A DNA stretch of 64,000 nt from Candidatus Planktophila sulfonica (GCF_002288065.1 NZ_CP016773.1:1054001-1118000), one strand, 5' to 3'. Positions 29,841 through 39,829 are shown, numbered from the stretch's first letter. Made by a program: numbers and translations. The notes: generated by a model not told the origin, from the letters alone.

Positions 29841-30200
29841 TTACTTATCTGTTACGAGTTCGATCACTGCCATAGGAGCGTTGTCGCCCTTACGTGGACC
29901 GATCTTTGTAATACGTGTGTATCCACCTTCGCGGTTAGCGAATGTAGGTGCAATCACTGTGAAGAGCTGGTGTACAACGCTCTTGTTAGCGATACGCGCC
30001 ATTACTTCACGACGAGCAGGTAGGTCGCCCTTCTTACCGAAGGTGATCAACTTTTCAGCAAGTGGACGAAGACGCTTCGCCTTTGCTTCTGTAGTTGTGA
30101 TCTTTCCGTGCTCGAACAATTGCTCAGCAAGAGTACGAAGAATCAAGCGCTCGTGTGATGGGCCTGAACCCAAACGTGGGCCTTTAGTTGGCTTTGGCAT
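29841..30200 (-). CDS. rplQ: 50S ribosomal protein L17
   Basis: Large-subunit protein near the exit tunnel, 119 residues: [24 protein letters not shown] is the family N-terminus shortened here to its start ([12 protein letters not shown]), with [15 protein letters not shown] and VIELVTDK at the end. It is the last ribosomal gene of the alpha operon, 11 bases after rpoA, and ahead of truA. Confidence 0.97.
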   Translation of the reverse strand: MPKPTKGPRLGSGPSHERLILRTLAEQLFEHGKITTTEAKAKRLRPLAEKLITFGKKGDLPARREVMARIANKSVVHQLFTVIAPTFANREGGYTRITKIGPRKGDNAPMAVIELVTDK

Positions 30201-30211
30201 TGTCTTCTCCC

Positions 30212-31222
30212 TTATGCCTGATCTGCGTCAGCGAAGTCTTCATCTGACACGTTGTAGTTCTGGTGTTGTGATGGATCGAAACCTGCTGGGCTGTCCTTGA
30301 GAGACATTCCCATTGATACAAGCTTCGCCTTGATCTCGTCGATTGACTTTGATCCAAAGTTACGGATGTCGAGTAGGTCAGCCTCTGAACGGTTGACGAG
30401 CTCTCCAACTGTGTGAATGCCTTCGCGCTTCAAGCAGTTGTATGAACGAACTGTGAGATCGAGATCTTCGATTGGAAGAGCAAGATCAGCAGCAAGAGCA
30501 GCATCCATAACAGATGGCCCCATCTCGATACCTTCAGCATCAAGATTGAGTTCGCGTGCAAGACCGAAGAGTTCAACAAGTGTCTTACCAGCTGATGCAA
30601 CAGCATCGCGTGGCTTCATTGATGGCTTTGTTTCGACATCAACAACAAGACGATCGAAGTCTGTGCGCTGTTCAACGCGAGTTGCTTCTACCTTGTATGT
30701 AACCTTCAAAACTGGTGAATAGATTGAGTCAACAGGAATGCGACCAATCTCTGCTCCAGCTTGCTTGTTCTGTACAGCTGTGACGTAGCCACGACCGCGC
30801 TCGACAGTAAGTTCGATTTCGAGGTTTGCCTTGCCGTTAAGTGTTGCGATGTGGAGTTCAGGGTTGTGAACTTCTACGCCACTTGGAACAGCAATGTCAG
30901 CACCTGTAACAGCGCCTGCACCTGACTTGCGGATGTAGATAACTGAAGGCTCATCGTTATCGCTTGAAAGAACAAGGTTCTTAATATTCAAGACGATATC
31001 TGTGAGGTCTTCCTTTACACCTTCAAGTGTTGTGAACTCGTGGAGAGCTCCGGCAACGCGAATGCTTGTAACTGCTGCACCTGGAATAGATGAAAGCAAG
31101 GTACGGCGCATTGAGTTGCCGAGTGTGTAGCCGAAACCTGGCTCAAGCGGTTCAATGATGAAACGTGAGCGGTTCTCGGAAATTACTTCTTCGCTAAGCG
31201 TTGGGCGTTGTGCAATTAGCAC
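30212..31222 (-). CDS. rpoA: RNA polymerase alpha subunit
   Basis: Alpha subunit, 336 residues. The N-terminal dimerisation domain includes [20 protein letters not shown], and the C-terminal DNA- and activator-binding domain includes [20 protein letters not shown] and [16 protein letters not shown]. An acidic tail ends [13 protein letters not shown]. The start is GTG at 31222 with AGGAG 6 bases upstream. The 61-base gap to rpsD holds a perfect 7-bp hairpin (GGAAATC-N8-GATTTCC, 31245-31266) of unknown role. Confidence 0.98.
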   Translation of the reverse strand: MLIAQRPTLSEEVISENRSRFIIEPLEPGFGYTLGNSMRRTLLSSIPGAAVTSIRVAGALHEFTTLEGVKEDLTDIVLNIKNLVLSSDNDEPSVIYIRKSGAGAVTGADIAVPSGVEVHNPELHIATLNGKANLEIELTVERGRGYVTAVQNKQAGAEIGRIPVDSIYSPVLKVTYKVEATRVEQRTDFDRLVVDVETKPSMKPRDAVASAGKTLVELFGLARELNLDAEGIEMGPSVMDAALAADLALPIEDLDLTVRSYNCLKREGIHTVGELVNRSEADLLDIRNFGSKSIDEIKAKLVSMGMSLKDSPAGFDPSQHQNYNVSDEDFADADQA

Positions 31223-31283
31223 TGTTGCTCCTCTTTCTTCTCGCGGAAATCCACTATTTGATTTCCTCTAGGGGTTAGAAAAA

Positions 31284-31910
31284 TTACTTGCTGTAGAGCT
31301 CAACAATGAGCTGTTCTTGAACCTGTGTATCGATCACTGATCGAGCAGGTACGCCGTGAATGATGATGCGCATCTGTGATGCAACAACTTCCATCCACGC
31401 TGGAACAGACTTCTCACCGAACTCTGCGCTTGCGACGATAAATGGTGTGAGGTCGTGTGACTTTGGAAGAACATCGATGATGTCCATTGGAGAGACACGG
31501 AATGAAGGAATATTTACCTTCTTACCATTTACAACGAAGTGACCGTGGCGAACCAACTGGCGTGCCATGTCACGTGACTTTGCAAAGCCTGCGCGGAATA
31601 CAACGTTGTCGAGACGTGTCTCAAGGATGACGAGAAGGTTTTCACCAGTCTTGCCCTGCTTGCGGTTTGCCTCTTCGTAGTAACCACGGAACTGCTTCTC
31701 GAGAACACCGTAGATACGTGCGCACTTCTGCTTTTCACGCATCTGCAATAGGTATTCAGATTCCTTTGAACGGCCACGGCCGTGCTGTCCTGGTGGATAA
31801 GGACGTGATTCGATCGGACACTTTGGTCCATCGCACTTTGAGCCCTTGAGGAAGAGCTTTACTTTTTCGCGACGGCAACGCTTGCAGTCTGCTCCGGTAT
31901 AACGAGCCAT
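31284..31910 (-). CDS. rpsD: 30S ribosomal protein S4
   Basis: Primary 16S rRNA-binding assembly protein, 208 residues. The N-terminal zinc-binding type is suggested by the cysteines in TGADCKRCRREK and GSKCDGPKCP (four Cys), typical of zinc-ribbon S4. The S4 RNA-binding domain reads RLDNVVFRAGFAKSRDMARQ. It lies in the order rpsM-rpsK-rpsD-rpoA-rplQ. S4 is the known repressor of the alpha operon in E. coli, which is relevant to the structured leader before rpsM. Confidence 0.98.
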   Translation of the reverse strand: MARYTGADCKRCRREKVKLFLKGSKCDGPKCPIESRPYPPGQHGRGRSKESEYLLQMREKQKCARIYGVLEKQFRGYYEEANRKQGKTGENLLVILETRLDNVVFRAGFAKSRDMARQLVRHGHFVVNGKKVNIPSFRVSPMDIIDVLPKSHDLTPFIVASAEFGEKSVPAWMEVVASQMRIIIHGVPARSVIDTQVQEQLIVELYSK

Positions 31911-31926
31911 TTATTCTCTTCCTTCC

Positions 31927-32346
31927 TTAAACTCGACGAGGTTTCGGTGGGCGGCAGCCATTGTGTGGAGCTGGAGTTGTATCTGAGATAGCTCCAACTT
32001 CTAGGCCTGCTGCTTGCAATGAACGGATTGCAGTTTCGCGTCCGGAACCAGGTCCCTTTACGAATACATCTACTTTCTTAAGGCCGTGCTCCTGTGCGCG
32101 ACGAGCTGCTGCTTCTGCTGCAAGCTGTGCTGCGAATGGAGTCGACTTACGTGAGCCCTTGAAACCTACTTGGCCAGATGATGCCCAAGAGATAACAGCG
32201 CCGGTTGGATCTGTAATAGAGATGATTGTGTTGTTGAAGGTTGACTTGATGAAAGCCTTACCAACTGCAACGTTCTTCTTCTCTTTCTTACGAAGCTTTA
32301 CCTTGCCCTTTGTTGCGGCAGCGGACTTTGATTTAGGAGCGGCCAT
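31927..32346 (-). CDS. rpsK: 30S ribosomal protein S11
   Basis: Platform protein, 139 residues, with the core HIKSTFNN-like [35 protein letters not shown], and the conserved end [10 protein letters not shown]. The N-terminal 25 residues are a lysine-rich extension. It overlaps rpsM by one base (TAATG). Confidence 0.97.
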   Translation of the reverse strand: MAAPKSKSAAATKGKVKLRKKEKKNVAVGKAFIKSTFNNTIISITDPTGAVISWASSGQVGFKGSRKSTPFAAQLAAEAAARRAQEHGLKKVDVFVKGPGSGRETAIRSLQAAGLEVGAISDTTPAPHNGCRPPKPRRV

Positions 32347-32723
32347 TACTTAGTCACCTTCTTCTTACCGGCAATTGCCTTACGTGGACCCTTACGAGTA
32401 CGAGCGTTTGTATGTGTGCGCTGACCACGTACAGGAAGTCCCTTGCGGTGACGAATACCTTGGTAGCTCTGGATTTCGACTTTACGACGGATATCGCCTG
32501 CGATTTCGCGGCGGAGATCACCTTCGATTTTGTAGTTAGCTTCGATGTATTCACGAAGCTGAGCAAGTTCTGATTCTTGCAAATCTTTAACGCGGGTATC
32601 TGGAGAAATCCCAGTTGCCTTGAGCGTTTCGTGGGAACGGGTTAGACCCATTCCGAAAATATAGGTGAGTGCAATCTCTACACGCTTTTCGCGTGGAAGA
32701 TCGACACCGACTAGACGTGCCAT
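32346..32723 (-). CDS. rpsM: 30S ribosomal protein S13
   Basis: Small-subunit head protein that contacts the P-site tRNA. The 125 residues start [19 protein letters not shown] and contain [20 protein letters not shown]. It is the first gene of the alpha operon proper and is preceded by a 131-base structured gap after rpmJ. Confidence 0.98.
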   Translation of the reverse strand: MARLVGVDLPREKRVEIALTYIFGMGLTRSHETLKATGISPDTRVKDLQESELAQLREYIEANYKIEGDLRREIAGDIRRKVEIQSYQGIRHRKGLPVRGQRTHTNARTRKGPRKAIAGKKKVTK

Positions 32724-32854
32724 TTATTCAACCATTCTGTATCCGGAGGTCCTCCGCAATGCTCCTCGACATATTTATCGAGCCCTGGCCTACCGGTCCG
32801 GGGGTCTTAACTATTTCTAGTTAAGTCGCATCACGCGTACTTATTGTCTGGGTA
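32724..32854 (-). promoter_or_regulatory. Structured rpmJ-rpsM leader, candidate S4-responsive element
   Basis: This is a long gap for such a compact operon. On the transcript strand it holds CTTAACTA-GAAA-TAGTTAAG (8-bp stem with a GNRA loop, 32806-32825), a GC-rich imperfect hairpin at about 32781-32804, CTCGA-N8-TCGAG (32765-32782) and a CGGAGG/CCTCCG palindrome (32744-32756) near the rpsM start. The place matches the S4-binding leader of the E. coli alpha operon, but the sequence is not recognisably that motif. Function is inferred. Confidence 0.5.
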
Positions 32855-32968
32855 TTAGCCCTGACGCTGCTTGTGACGAAGATTTTCGCAGATCACCATT
32901 ACGCGACCTTTGCGACGAATGACTTTGCACTTGTCGCAAATCTTCTTCACGCTTGGATTAACCTTCAC
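32855..32968 (-). CDS. rpmJ: 50S ribosomal protein L36
   Basis: A 37-residue zinc-ribbon protein reading [18 protein letters not shown], then [18 protein letters not shown]. The ligands are three cysteines (C11, C14, C27) and H32 in the usual spacing. The start is GTG at 32968 with AAAGGA 7 bases upstream. It lies between infA and rpsM as in most bacteria. Confidence 0.96.
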   Translation of the reverse strand: MKVNPSVKKICDKCKVIRRKGRVMVICENLRHKQRQG

Positions 32969-32998
32969 GCGAATTTCCTTTTGTTAGTGGCGAATTAA

Positions 32999-33220
32999 TT
33001 ACTTGTAACGGTAAATAATTCGACCCTTTGTAAGGTCGTATGGACTGAGTTCTACGATCACACGGTCAGCAGGCAAAATACGAATGTAGTTCTTTCGCAT
33101 CTTTCCGCTGATATGTGCCAAGACCTTGTGTCCATTTGTTAGTTCAACACGAAACATTGCGTTAGGTAACGCCTCAGCAACAGTGCCTTCGATTTCGATC
33201 GCACCATCTTTACTTGCCAA
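32999..33220 (-). CDS. infA: Translation initiation factor IF-1
   Basis: OB-fold factor that fills the A site during initiation. The 73 residues include [42 protein letters not shown]-like [20 protein letters not shown] and end IIYRYK. The start is TTG at 33220; there is no in-frame ATG or GTG that keeps the conserved N-terminus. The ribosome site is weak (AAGG 12 bases upstream). It may have its own promoter in the gap after map. Confidence 0.96.
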   Translation of the reverse strand: MASKDGAIEIEGTVAEALPNAMFRVELTNGHKVLAHISGKMRKNYIRILPADRVIVELSPYDLTKGRIIYRYK

Positions 33221-33262
33221 GGATCAATACCTTCTTCTCTTTTTTGAATTGAACGAAGGGCG

Positions 33263-33268
33263 ATTCTA
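33263..33268 (-). promoter_or_regulatory. Candidate -10 box upstream of infA
   Basis: TAGAAT (TAnnnT) in the 116-base gap after map. The gap also holds the palindrome CCCTTATAAGGG (33279-33290) and TTTTGGCC further up. No -35 at the right distance is convincing. Confidence 0.4.
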
Positions 33269-33336
33269 TGGGAGGCCCCCCTTATAAGGGAAATCGGCCA
33301 AAACTGACCTATTGAGCCCCTTCAACACGCAGGAAA

Positions 33337-34149
33337 TTAGGCCAAAAGATCGGAGATTTCGACCCCGAAGCGAGCTAGTTCAGCCCGGCCCCCATCGAGG
33401 GCTGTGAGGACAAATGGCTTGCCGTCTGGGCAGATGACATAGGTGTGTTCGAAGTGAGCCCCACGAGATTTATCGTTGGAAATAACTGTCCACTCATCAC
33501 TGAGCACCTTGGTCTTATGTGTTCCACGAGTAATCATCGGTTCAATGGCGAGTGCCATTCCAGGAATGATTTCAGGTCCATTGCCAGCTTTGCCAAAGTT
33601 GAGAACGTGTGGCTCTTGATGCATCTCTGTTCCGATGCCATGTCCGCCGTACTCTTGCAAAATTCCGTACTTACCTTGCGAATTGATGTACTGCTCGATG
33701 GCATAACCAATATCTGAAAGCTTTACACCGTTCTTGCCAGCTGCTATTCCGACCCACATCGATTCTTCGCAGGTGTCCATCAACTTCTGATCTTCAGGAT
33801 CGACTTTTCCAATTCCAACTGAGAAGGCTGCATCTCCATGCCAACCATCGACGATTGCGCCGCAATCGATTGAGACGACATCGCCTTCGTTGATGATCTT
33901 TGGCCCTGGAATTCCATGGACGATTTCATCGTTAATGGATACGCAGATTGTCGCTGGGAAGCCGTGATAGTTGAAGAAGTTTGATGTTGCTCCGCTGCGC
34001 TTGATGTGGGCTGCAGAAATTGCATCCAGTGCGCTAGTGGTCATTCCTGGCTTAATTGCTTCGCGAATAAGTTGATGAATCTCTGCGACAACTAAACCAG
34101 CGCGGCGCATAACCTTGATTTGATCAAGGTCCTTTATCTGAATTGCCAT
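33337..34149 (-). CDS. map: Methionine aminopeptidase type I
   Basis: Removes the initiator methionine from new proteins. The 270 residues have the metal ligands in SIDCGAIVDGWHGDAAF (two D), GGHGIGTEMHQEPHV (H), and AIEPMITRG and FEHTYVI (E). The length agrees with a type I enzyme with little N-terminal extension. It is 8 bases after adk and ends the secY-adk-map part of the spc operon. Confidence 0.97.
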   Translation of the reverse strand: MAIQIKDLDQIKVMRRAGLVVAEIHQLIREAIKPGMTTSALDAISAAHIKRSGATSNFFNYHGFPATICVSINDEIVHGIPGPKIINEGDVVSIDCGAIVDGWHGDAAFSVGIGKVDPEDQKLMDTCEESMWVGIAAGKNGVKLSDIGYAIEQYINSQGKYGILQEYGGHGIGTEMHQEPHVLNFGKAGNGPEIIPGMALAIEPMITRGTHKTKVLSDEWTVISNDKSRGAHFEHTYVICPDGKPFVLTALDGGRAELARFGVEISDLLA

Positions 34150-34157
34150 AGTAAAAG

Positions 34158-34793
34158 TTAGCCGTGAACGCGGCTTAGCGCTGTAATTGCACGATCTGTA
34201 ATTTCAGAAACTTCACCATCTGCTGAAATTGTGATGAGCAAACCTTCGGTGCGGTAGAAGTGCACGATTGGCGCAGTCTGTTCTTCATAGACAGCAAGGC
34301 GCTTTGCGATGACTTCTTCCTTGTCATCTTCGCGCTGGTAGAGCTCGCCACCGCAAGATGGGCAGGCAGTTGCTTCAGGTGAAGCAGGTGCGCCACAGTT
34401 CTTGCAGGTAAGACGTGATGAAAGGCGCTTGATGATGATCTCGTTCTCGATTGCGAGTTCAAGAACTGCATCTAGTGGTGTGCGCTTTTCTGCTAGAAAT
34501 GCGCGGAGAACTTCTGCCTGCACAGTGTTACGTGGGAATCCATCGAGGAGAAAACCATTTGCTGTGTCATCGTGAGTCAGGCGATCTTTAACCATCTCAT
34601 TGGTGACTTCGTCAGGAACTAACTGACCTGCATCCATATAACCCTTTGCCTGCAGACCAAGAGGCGTGCTGGCTTTGAGGTTTGCGCGGAAGATATCGCC
34701 CGTAGAAATATGCGGAATTGAATAGTGCGCGGCTAGAAACTGAGCTTGTGTTCCCTTACCAGCACCTGGTGGACCTACCAGGACTAAACGCAT
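34158..34793 (-). CDS. adk: Adenylate kinase, zinc-LID type
   Basis: Balances ATP, ADP and AMP. The 211 residues start MRLVLVGPPGAGKGTQAQFL (P-loop), have the DGFPRN AMP-binding motif, and a LID domain with four cysteines in CKNCGAP and CPSCGGELYQR that should bind zinc, as in Gram-positive enzymes. It overlaps secY by one base (TAATG). Confidence 0.97.
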   Translation of the reverse strand: MRLVLVGPPGAGKGTQAQFLAAHYSIPHISTGDIFRANLKASTPLGLQAKGYMDAGQLVPDEVTNEMVKDRLTHDDTANGFLLDGFPRNTVQAEVLRAFLAEKRTPLDAVLELAIENEIIIKRLSSRLTCKNCGAPASPEATACPSCGGELYQREDDKEEVIAKRLAVYEEQTAPIVHFYRTEGLLITISADGEVSEITDRAITALSRVHG

Positions 34794-36088
34794 TACTTCA
34801 AGAAACCTTCATATGAACGCTGCTGCAACTGGCTTTCGATCTGCTTTGCAGTATCGAGACCAACACCGACAACGATGAGGATCGCAGTTCCACCGAATGG
34901 GAAGTTCTGTGATGCACCGAAGACGATAAGAGCAAGGATCGGAATAATCGCAACAAGTGCGAGGTAGAGAGAACCAGGCGCTGTAATGCGTGAGAGCACA
35001 TACTGAAGGTATTCAGATGTTGGTCGTCCCGCACGGATGCCTGGAATAAATCCGCCGTACTTCTTCATATTGTCTGCAACCTCATCTGGGTTAAATGTAA
35101 TTGCAACGTAGAAGTAGGTGAAGAAAATAATGAGGGTTGCATAAGCAGCCATATAAATTGGGTGATCACCGCTCACCAAGTTACGTGAGATCCAAACAGC
35201 CCAACCAGCTTGGCTATTGGTGAAGTTCACGAGAAGTGAAGGGATATACAAAAGTGATGATGCGAAGATAACCGGGATAACACCAGCCTGGTTAACCTTA
35301 ATTGGAATATATGTAGATGTTCCGCCGTAAGCCTGACGTCCCACCATGCGCTTTGCGTACTGCACAGGAATTCGACGCTGTGCCTGCTCAACGAATACAA
35401 CTGCTGCAACAACCAAGACTCCGACTGCGCAGACAAAGAGGAATGCGAACAAGCCCTTTTGAAGCTTGATTGACCAGAGCTGGCTTGGGAAACCTGCTGC
35501 GATAGATGTGAAGATCAAGATCGACATACCGTTACCGACGCCGCGATCTGTAATGAGCTCACCGAGCCACATGATTACAGATGTTCCAGCTGTCATTACA
35601 ACGATCATTGTAAGAATTCGCTGCCATGAAGCATCAGGAATGATTGGAAGTGAACAACCTGAGATCAAACGACCTGGTGTACGTGCAACTGCAACCAAAC
35701 CAGTTGACTGCAAGATTGCAAGACCGATTGTTAAGTAACGTGTGTACTGAGTAAGTGTTGCGGTACCTGACTGGCCTTCTTGCTTCAAAGCTTCAAAGCG
35801 TGGGATTACAACGGTAAGAAGCTGAATAATGATTGAAGCGGTGATGTAAGGCATGATGCCAAGTGCGAAAACTGAGAGCTGAAGAAGTGCTCCACCTGAG
35901 AAGAGGTTGATGAGACCAAAGAGTCCCCCGGTCTGCGCCTGATCGATACATTGCTTGACGTTTGTATATGAAACGCCAGGTGTAGGTACGACAGAGCCGA
36001 AACGGAAGAGAGCCATGATTGAGAGAGTGAAGAAGATTTTCTTACGAAGTTCAGGCGTCTTAAAGGCCATTCCAAATGCTGAAAGCAT
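34793..36088 (-). CDS. secY: Preprotein translocase subunit SecY
   Basis: Central channel of the Sec translocon, 431 residues with ten predicted membrane segments. Recognisable parts are FRFGSVVPTPGVSY, GGALLQLSVFALGIMPYITA, the cytoplasmic loop QAQRRIPVQYAKRMVG and the end QQRSYEGFLK. The ATG at 36088 is preferred (GGAG 7 bases upstream) over the adjacent TTG at 36091. It lies between rplO and adk as usual. Confidence 0.97.
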   Translation of the reverse strand: MLSAFGMAFKTPELRKKIFFTLSIMALFRFGSVVPTPGVSYTNVKQCIDQAQTGGLFGLINLFSGGALLQLSVFALGIMPYITASIIIQLLTVVIPRFEALKQEGQSGTATLTQYTRYLTIGLAILQSTGLVAVARTPGRLISGCSLPIIPDASWQRILTMIVVMTAGTSVIMWLGELITDRGVGNGMSILIFTSIAAGFPSQLWSIKLQKGLFAFLFVCAVGVLVVAAVVFVEQAQRRIPVQYAKRMVGRQAYGGTSTYIPIKVNQAGVIPVIFASSLLYIPSLLVNFTNSQAGWAVWISRNLVSGDHPIYMAAYATLIIFFTYFYVAITFNPDEVADNMKKYGGFIPGIRAGRPTSEYLQYVLSRITAPGSLYLALVAIIPILALIVFGASQNFPFGGTAILIVVGVGLDTAKQIESQLQQRSYEGFLK

Positions 36089-36125
36089 CAATCTTCTCCC
36101 TCTAACAAATCACGACTAGTAGTTA

Positions 36126-36566
36126 TTACAGTGTTGCTGTTGATCCGCCAGCTGCAGAGATCTTTTCGACCGCTGATGCTGAGAATGCATGTGCTGTAAC
36201 TGAAACCTTGACTGCAATATCGCCATTTCCAAGAACCTTTACAGGCAATGAATCGCGAACTGCACCCTTTGCAATGAGATCAGCAACAGTTACATCGCCA
36301 CCCTTTGGGAAGAGTGCGTTGATTGTTGAGACATTCACTGCCTGGTATTCAATGCGAGCTGGGTTCTTAAAACCACGAAGCTTTGGCAGACGCATTACGA
36401 GTGGAAGCTGACCACCTTCGAAACCTGGACGAACCGTGTTACGAGCGTGAGTACCTTTGCCACCGCGACCTGCGGTCTTACCCTTTGATGCTTCACCGCG
36501 ACCCTTACGAGTCTTAGCTTTCTTAGCACCTGGAGCTGGACGAAGATGATGAAGTTTTAGTGTCAT
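36126..36566 (-). CDS. rplO: 50S ribosomal protein L15
   Basis: Late-assembly protein, 146 residues: [22 protein letters not shown] shortened to the conserved [11 protein letters not shown], then [18 protein letters not shown] and [11 protein letters not shown]. It follows rpmD by 2 bases. Confidence 0.97.
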   Translation of the reverse strand: MTLKLHHLRPAPGAKKAKTRKGRGEASKGKTAGRGGKGTHARNTVRPGFEGGQLPLVMRLPKLRGFKNPARIEYQAVNVSTINALFPKGGDVTVADLIAKGAVRDSLPVKVLGNGDIAVKVSVTAHAFSASAVEKISAAGGSTATL

Positions 36567-36568
36567 CT

Positions 36569-36751
36569 TTATTCGACCTCCTCTACCTTGATCAAGTGGC
36601 GAGCAGCTACTGCCATGCCACGAATTTCTGGACGGTCTTCTTTAACGACAACATCGTTGATTCGCTTGAGTCCGAGTGAACGAACAGTGTTACGAATCTC
36701 TGGCTTGTTGCCAACGGTTGACTTAACCTGAGTGATTTTCAAACGTGGCAT
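36569..36751 (-). CDS. rpmD: 50S ribosomal protein L30
   Basis: A 60-residue protein: [20 protein letters not shown], then [20 protein letters not shown]. Overlaps rpsE by one base (TAATG). Confidence 0.96.
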   Translation of the reverse strand: MPRLKITQVKSTVGNKPEIRNTVRSLGLKRINDVVVKEDRPEIRGMAVAARHLIKVEEVE

Positions 36752-37374
36752 TAGGCACCAACTGTCATCTGTGAAGCGCGGATAATTGCTGCAGGAGCTA
36801 CATCTTCGAGCGGACGACCGCGACGAGTTGCAATCTGTGCAGGTGACTCGAGCATCTTCAGTGCAGCAACGGTTGCATGAACCATGTTGATTGCATTTGA
36901 AGAACCGAGAGACTTAGTAAGAACATCCTTAACACCAGCGCACTCAAGTACGGCACGAACAGGACCACCAGCGATAACTCCGGTACCTGGACTTGCTGGG
37001 CGAAGAAGAACTACGCCCGCTGCTGTTTCACCCTGAACTGGGTGAGGAATAGTTCCCTGAACGCGTGGGACTGTGAAGAATGACTTCTTAGCTTCTTCGA
37101 CAGCCTTAGCAATTGCTTGTGGAACTTCCTTGGACTTTCCGTAACCAATTCCTACTGTGCCGTTTTCATCGCCCACAACAACGAGTGCTGTGAATGAGAA
37201 GCGACGTCCACCCTTAACAACCTTAGACACACGGTTAATGAAAACCACGCGCTCGGTGTATGGAGACTTCTCCTTCTCGCGATCATCACGACGTTCGCGG
37301 CGTTCGCCACGACCTTTGTTTGCAGGTGCGCCAGTTGTTGCTGGCGCTGCATCGTTAGTTGGATTAACAGCCAT
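36751..37374 (-). CDS. rpsE: 30S ribosomal protein S5
   Basis: Shoulder protein important for decoding accuracy, 207 residues. The double-stranded RNA-binding-like domain reads [20 protein letters not shown] with [12 protein letters not shown], then [18 protein letters not shown] and [13 protein letters not shown]. The 40-residue N-terminal extension is low-complexity and charged ([15 protein letters not shown]). Overlaps rpmD and rplR by one base each. Confidence 0.97.
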   Translation of the reverse strand: MAVNPTNDAAPATTGAPANKGRGERRERRDDREKEKSPYTERVVFINRVSKVVKGGRRFSFTALVVVGDENGTVGIGYGKSKEVPQAIAKAVEEAKKSFFTVPRVQGTIPHPVQGETAAGVVLLRPASPGTGVIAGGPVRAVLECAGVKDVLTKSLGSSNAINMVHATVAALKMLESPAQIATRRGRPLEDVAPAAIIRASQMTVGA

Positions 37375-37751
37375 TAGAACTCCAATCCGTTCTCTCGTGC
37401 AGAATCTGCAACTGCTGCGATACGACCGTGGTACTTGTTACCTGCGCGGTCAAAGACAACTGTAGAAATTCCAGCTTTCTTAGCGCGTTCAGCAATGAGT
37501 GCTCCGACCTTCTTGGACTTATCTGTCTTATCGCCAGATGCCTTGCGAAGATCTGCTTCCATTGTTGATGCGTAAGCAATTGTCTGGCTTGTTGTGTCAT
37601 CAATAACCTGAACGAACAGGTGGCGTGATGAACGTGAAACGACGAGGCGTGGACGTGATGGTGTGCCTGAGATCTTCTTACGAAGACGGAAAGCACGACG
37701 AGCACGCGCGTTCTGCGCTGAGCCCTTGCGGACCTTAACTCCGATTGCCAT
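37374..37751 (-). CDS. rplR: 50S ribosomal protein L18
   Basis: 5S rRNA-binding protein, 125 residues: [34 protein letters not shown], and [20 protein letters not shown] near the end. Overlaps rpsE and rplF by one base. Confidence 0.97.
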   Translation of the reverse strand: MAIGVKVRKGSAQNARARRAFRLRKKISGTPSRPRLVVSRSSRHLFVQVIDDTTSQTIAYASTMEADLRKASGDKTDKSKKVGALIAERAKKAGISTVVFDRAGNKYHGRIAAVADSARENGLEF

Positions 37752-38290
37752 TACTTCTTACCTGCCTTTCCTGCCTTGCGACGAATAACTTCGCCTTCAA
37801 GACGCAAGCCCTTGCCCTTGTAAGGATCTGCCTTGCGAAGCTTCTTTACCTTCGCTGCGGTTTCTCCAACGAGCTGCTTATCGATTCCGCTGATAATCAA
37901 CTTAGTTGGTGATTCAACCTTGTAGGTGATTCCTTCTGGAGCTGGGAATGTAATTGGGTGGCTGTAGCCGAGCTGGAATTCAAGATCCTTGCCCTTTTCA
38001 GCAACACGGTAACCAACACCAACGATGTTGATTGTGAGTGAGTAACCGTTAGTTACACCTTCGACCATGTTCGCAACGAGTGTGCGAGATAGGCCGTGAA
38101 GTGAACGTGTTACGCGCTCTTCATTTGGACGAGCAACGGTGATAACACCATCTGCTTGTGAAACCTGGATAGGTGCTGGAACTGCAAGTGCGAGTGAACC
38201 CTTAGGTCCCTTCACTGCAACGTTCTGACCTGTGATTGAAATTTCTACACCGCTTGGAACGGCGATAGGCATACGACCGATACGTGACAT
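37751..38290 (-). CDS. rplF: 50S ribosomal protein L6
   Basis: Two-domain protein at the base of the stalk, 179 residues: [19 protein letters not shown] at the start, LNIVGVGYR-like [20 protein letters not shown], and the family end [20 protein letters not shown]. Follows rpsH in reverse order of coordinates, 7 bases apart. Confidence 0.97.
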   Translation of the reverse strand: MSRIGRMPIAVPSGVEISITGQNVAVKGPKGSLALAVPAPIQVSQADGVITVARPNEERVTRSLHGLSRTLVANMVEGVTNGYSLTINIVGVGYRVAEKGKDLEFQLGYSHPITFPAPEGITYKVESPTKLIISGIDKQLVGETAAKVKKLRKADPYKGKGLRLEGEVIRRKAGKAGKK

Positions 38291-38297
38291 TAGATGG

Positions 38298-38702
38298 TTA
38301 CCATACGTAAGCGAGAACTTCTCCGCCTACACCCTTCTTATTTGCCTGCTTATCAGTCAAGAGACCTGATGAAGTTGAAATGATTGCAACTCCGAGTCCG
38401 CCGAGAACCTTAGGAAGCGCAGTTGACTTTGCGTAAACGCGAAGTCCTGGCTTGCTCACGCGGCGAAGGCCTGCGATTGAGCGCTCACGGTTTGCACCGA
38501 ACTTAAGATCAAGAACGAGATTCTTTCCCACTCCTGTTGATGCTGCTTCAACGCGGTGATCTGCAATGAAACCCTCTTGCTTGAGGATTTCTGCAATTCG
38601 TACCTTGACCGATGATGACGGCATTGAAACCGAATCATGGTAGGCAGAGTTCGCATTGCGCAGACGTGAAAGCATGTCTGCGATTGGATCTGTCATTGTC
38701 AT
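38298..38702 (-). CDS. rpsH: 30S ribosomal protein S8
   Basis: Primary 16S-binding protein, 134 residues: [25 protein letters not shown]-type [15 protein letters not shown], and [21 protein letters not shown]8 is the autoregulator of the spc operon in E. coli. A hairpin at 38734-38750 lies in its leader. No good ribosome site is visible at the ATG (38702); ATG 38696 is the alternative. Confidence 0.97.
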   Translation of the reverse strand: MTMTDPIADMLSRLRNANSAYHDSVSMPSSSVKVRIAEILKQEGFIADHRVEAASTGVGKNLVLDLKFGANRERSIAGLRRVSKPGLRVYAKSTALPKVLGGLGVAIISTSSGLLTDKQANKKGVGGEVLAYVW

Positions 38703-38733
38703 ACGTGGCCTGTGGCCTTTCTCAAATTAGTTT

Positions 38734-38750
38734 CCTGACAATTTGTCAGG
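38734..38750 (-). promoter_or_regulatory. Hairpin between rpsN and rpsH
   Basis: CCTGACA-N3-TGTCAGG, a perfect 7-bp stem in the 68-base gap. There is no U-tract. It may be a regulatory or processing site ahead of rpsH. Confidence 0.4.
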
Positions 38751-38770
38751 ACTTTATTCGTTTGTAGTTA

Positions 38771-38956
38771 TTACCAAGATGCCTTGCTGATGCCTGGAAG
38801 TTCGCCGCGGTGCGCCATTTCACGGAAGCAGATGCGACAAATTCCAAACTTTTGGTAGACAGAGTGCGGACGACCGCAACGCTGGCAACGTGTGTAACCG
38901 CGAACCTTGAACTTTGGCTTGCGAGCAGCTTTAACCTTGAGTGATGTTTTAGCCAT
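38771..38956 (-). CDS. rpsN: 30S ribosomal protein S14, zinc type (S14Z)
   Basis: A 61-residue zinc-ribbon S14 with [20 protein letters not shown] (four cysteines), [10 protein letters not shown] before it and [17 protein letters not shown] at the end. This is the short C+ form; a zinc-free longer paralogue would lie elsewhere if present. Confidence 0.97.
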   Translation of the reverse strand: MAKTSLKVKAARKPKFKVRGYTRCQRCGRPHSVYQKFGICRICFREMAHRGELPGISKASW

Positions 38957-38958
38957 TC

Positions 38959-39516
38959 TTATGCCTCCTTGAAAGGAAAGCCGAGCGCCTTAAGTAGTGC
39001 GCGACCTTCAGCGTCGTTCTTAGCTGTAGTTACGATCGTGATATCCATACCGCGTGTGCGGTCGATCTTGTCTTGTTCGATTTCTGGGAATACAACCTGC
39101 TCGGTAAGACCGAAGGTGTAGTTGCCCTTTCCATCAAATTGCTTTGGTGACAAGCCGCGGAAGTCACGGATACGTGGAAGAGAGATTGAGAGAAGACGAT
39201 CTGCGAATTCCCACATACGATCTCCGCGAAGCGTTACGTGTGCACCAATTGGCATGCCTTCGCGAAGCTTGAACTGCGCGATTGACTTGCGTGACTTGGT
39301 GACCTGTGGCTTCTGACCGGTGATGATTGCGAGGTCCTTGATTGCACCTTCGATCAACTTTGAATCACGAGCAGCTTCGCCAACACCCATATTGACAACA
39401 ATCTTTACGAGTGTAGGAATCTGCATTGGATTTGAATATCCGAATTCGCTCTTAAGCGCAGATTGGATTTCGCTCTTGTAGCGAGCCTTGAGACGAACAT
39501 CTGTAGTTGTGCTCAT
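38959..39516 (-). CDS. rplE: 50S ribosomal protein L5
   Basis: 5S rRNA-binding protein, 185 residues: [39 protein letters not shown], and [20 protein letters not shown]. Two bases from rpsN; overlaps rplX by one base. Confidence 0.98.
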   Translation of the reverse strand: MSTTTDVRLKARYKSEIQSALKSEFGYSNPMQIPTLVKIVVNMGVGEAARDSKLIEGAIKDLAIITGQKPQVTKSRKSIAQFKLREGMPIGAHVTLRGDRMWEFADRLLSISLPRIRDFRGLSPKQFDGKGNYTFGLTEQVVFPEIEQDKIDRTRGMDITIVTTAKNDAEGRALLKALGFPFKEA

Positions 39517-39827
39517 TAGATGTCCTTTCCTGTGCGACGTGAGATACGAACATTTGAACCGTCTTCAGTTGTGCGAACGCCAAGACGTGTTGCCTTGCCA
39601 TCTCCATCAACGATCATGACGTTTGAAATATGGATTGATGCTTCCTGTGTGATGATTCCGCCGACCTTGACGCCACGTTCGGTTGTTGATTCCTTTGTGT
39701 GGCGCTGAATGCGGTTTACGCCTTCAACAGTTACGCGGTCTCCATCTACATGAAGGACCTTGCCGGTTACGCCCTTGTTCTTGCCAGCGATAACCAAGAC
39801 TTCGTCATTCTTCTTAATCTTCGCCAT
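39516..39827 (-). CDS. rplX: 50S ribosomal protein L24
   Basis: Assembly initiator protein with a KOW motif ([20 protein letters not shown]), 103 residues, followed by [14 protein letters not shown] and [16 protein letters not shown]. Two bases after rplN. Confidence 0.97.
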   Translation of the reverse strand: MAKIKKNDEVLVIAGKNKGVTGKVLHVDGDRVTVEGVNRIQRHTKESTTERGVKVGGIITQEASIHISNVMIVDGDGKATRLGVRTTEDGSNVRISRRTGKDI

Positions 39828-39829
39828 GG

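Noticed and set aside
33279-33290. CCCTTATAAGGG palindrome before infA as an operator
   Set aside because: A 12-base perfect palindrome with no known binding protein and no second copy; too short to call.
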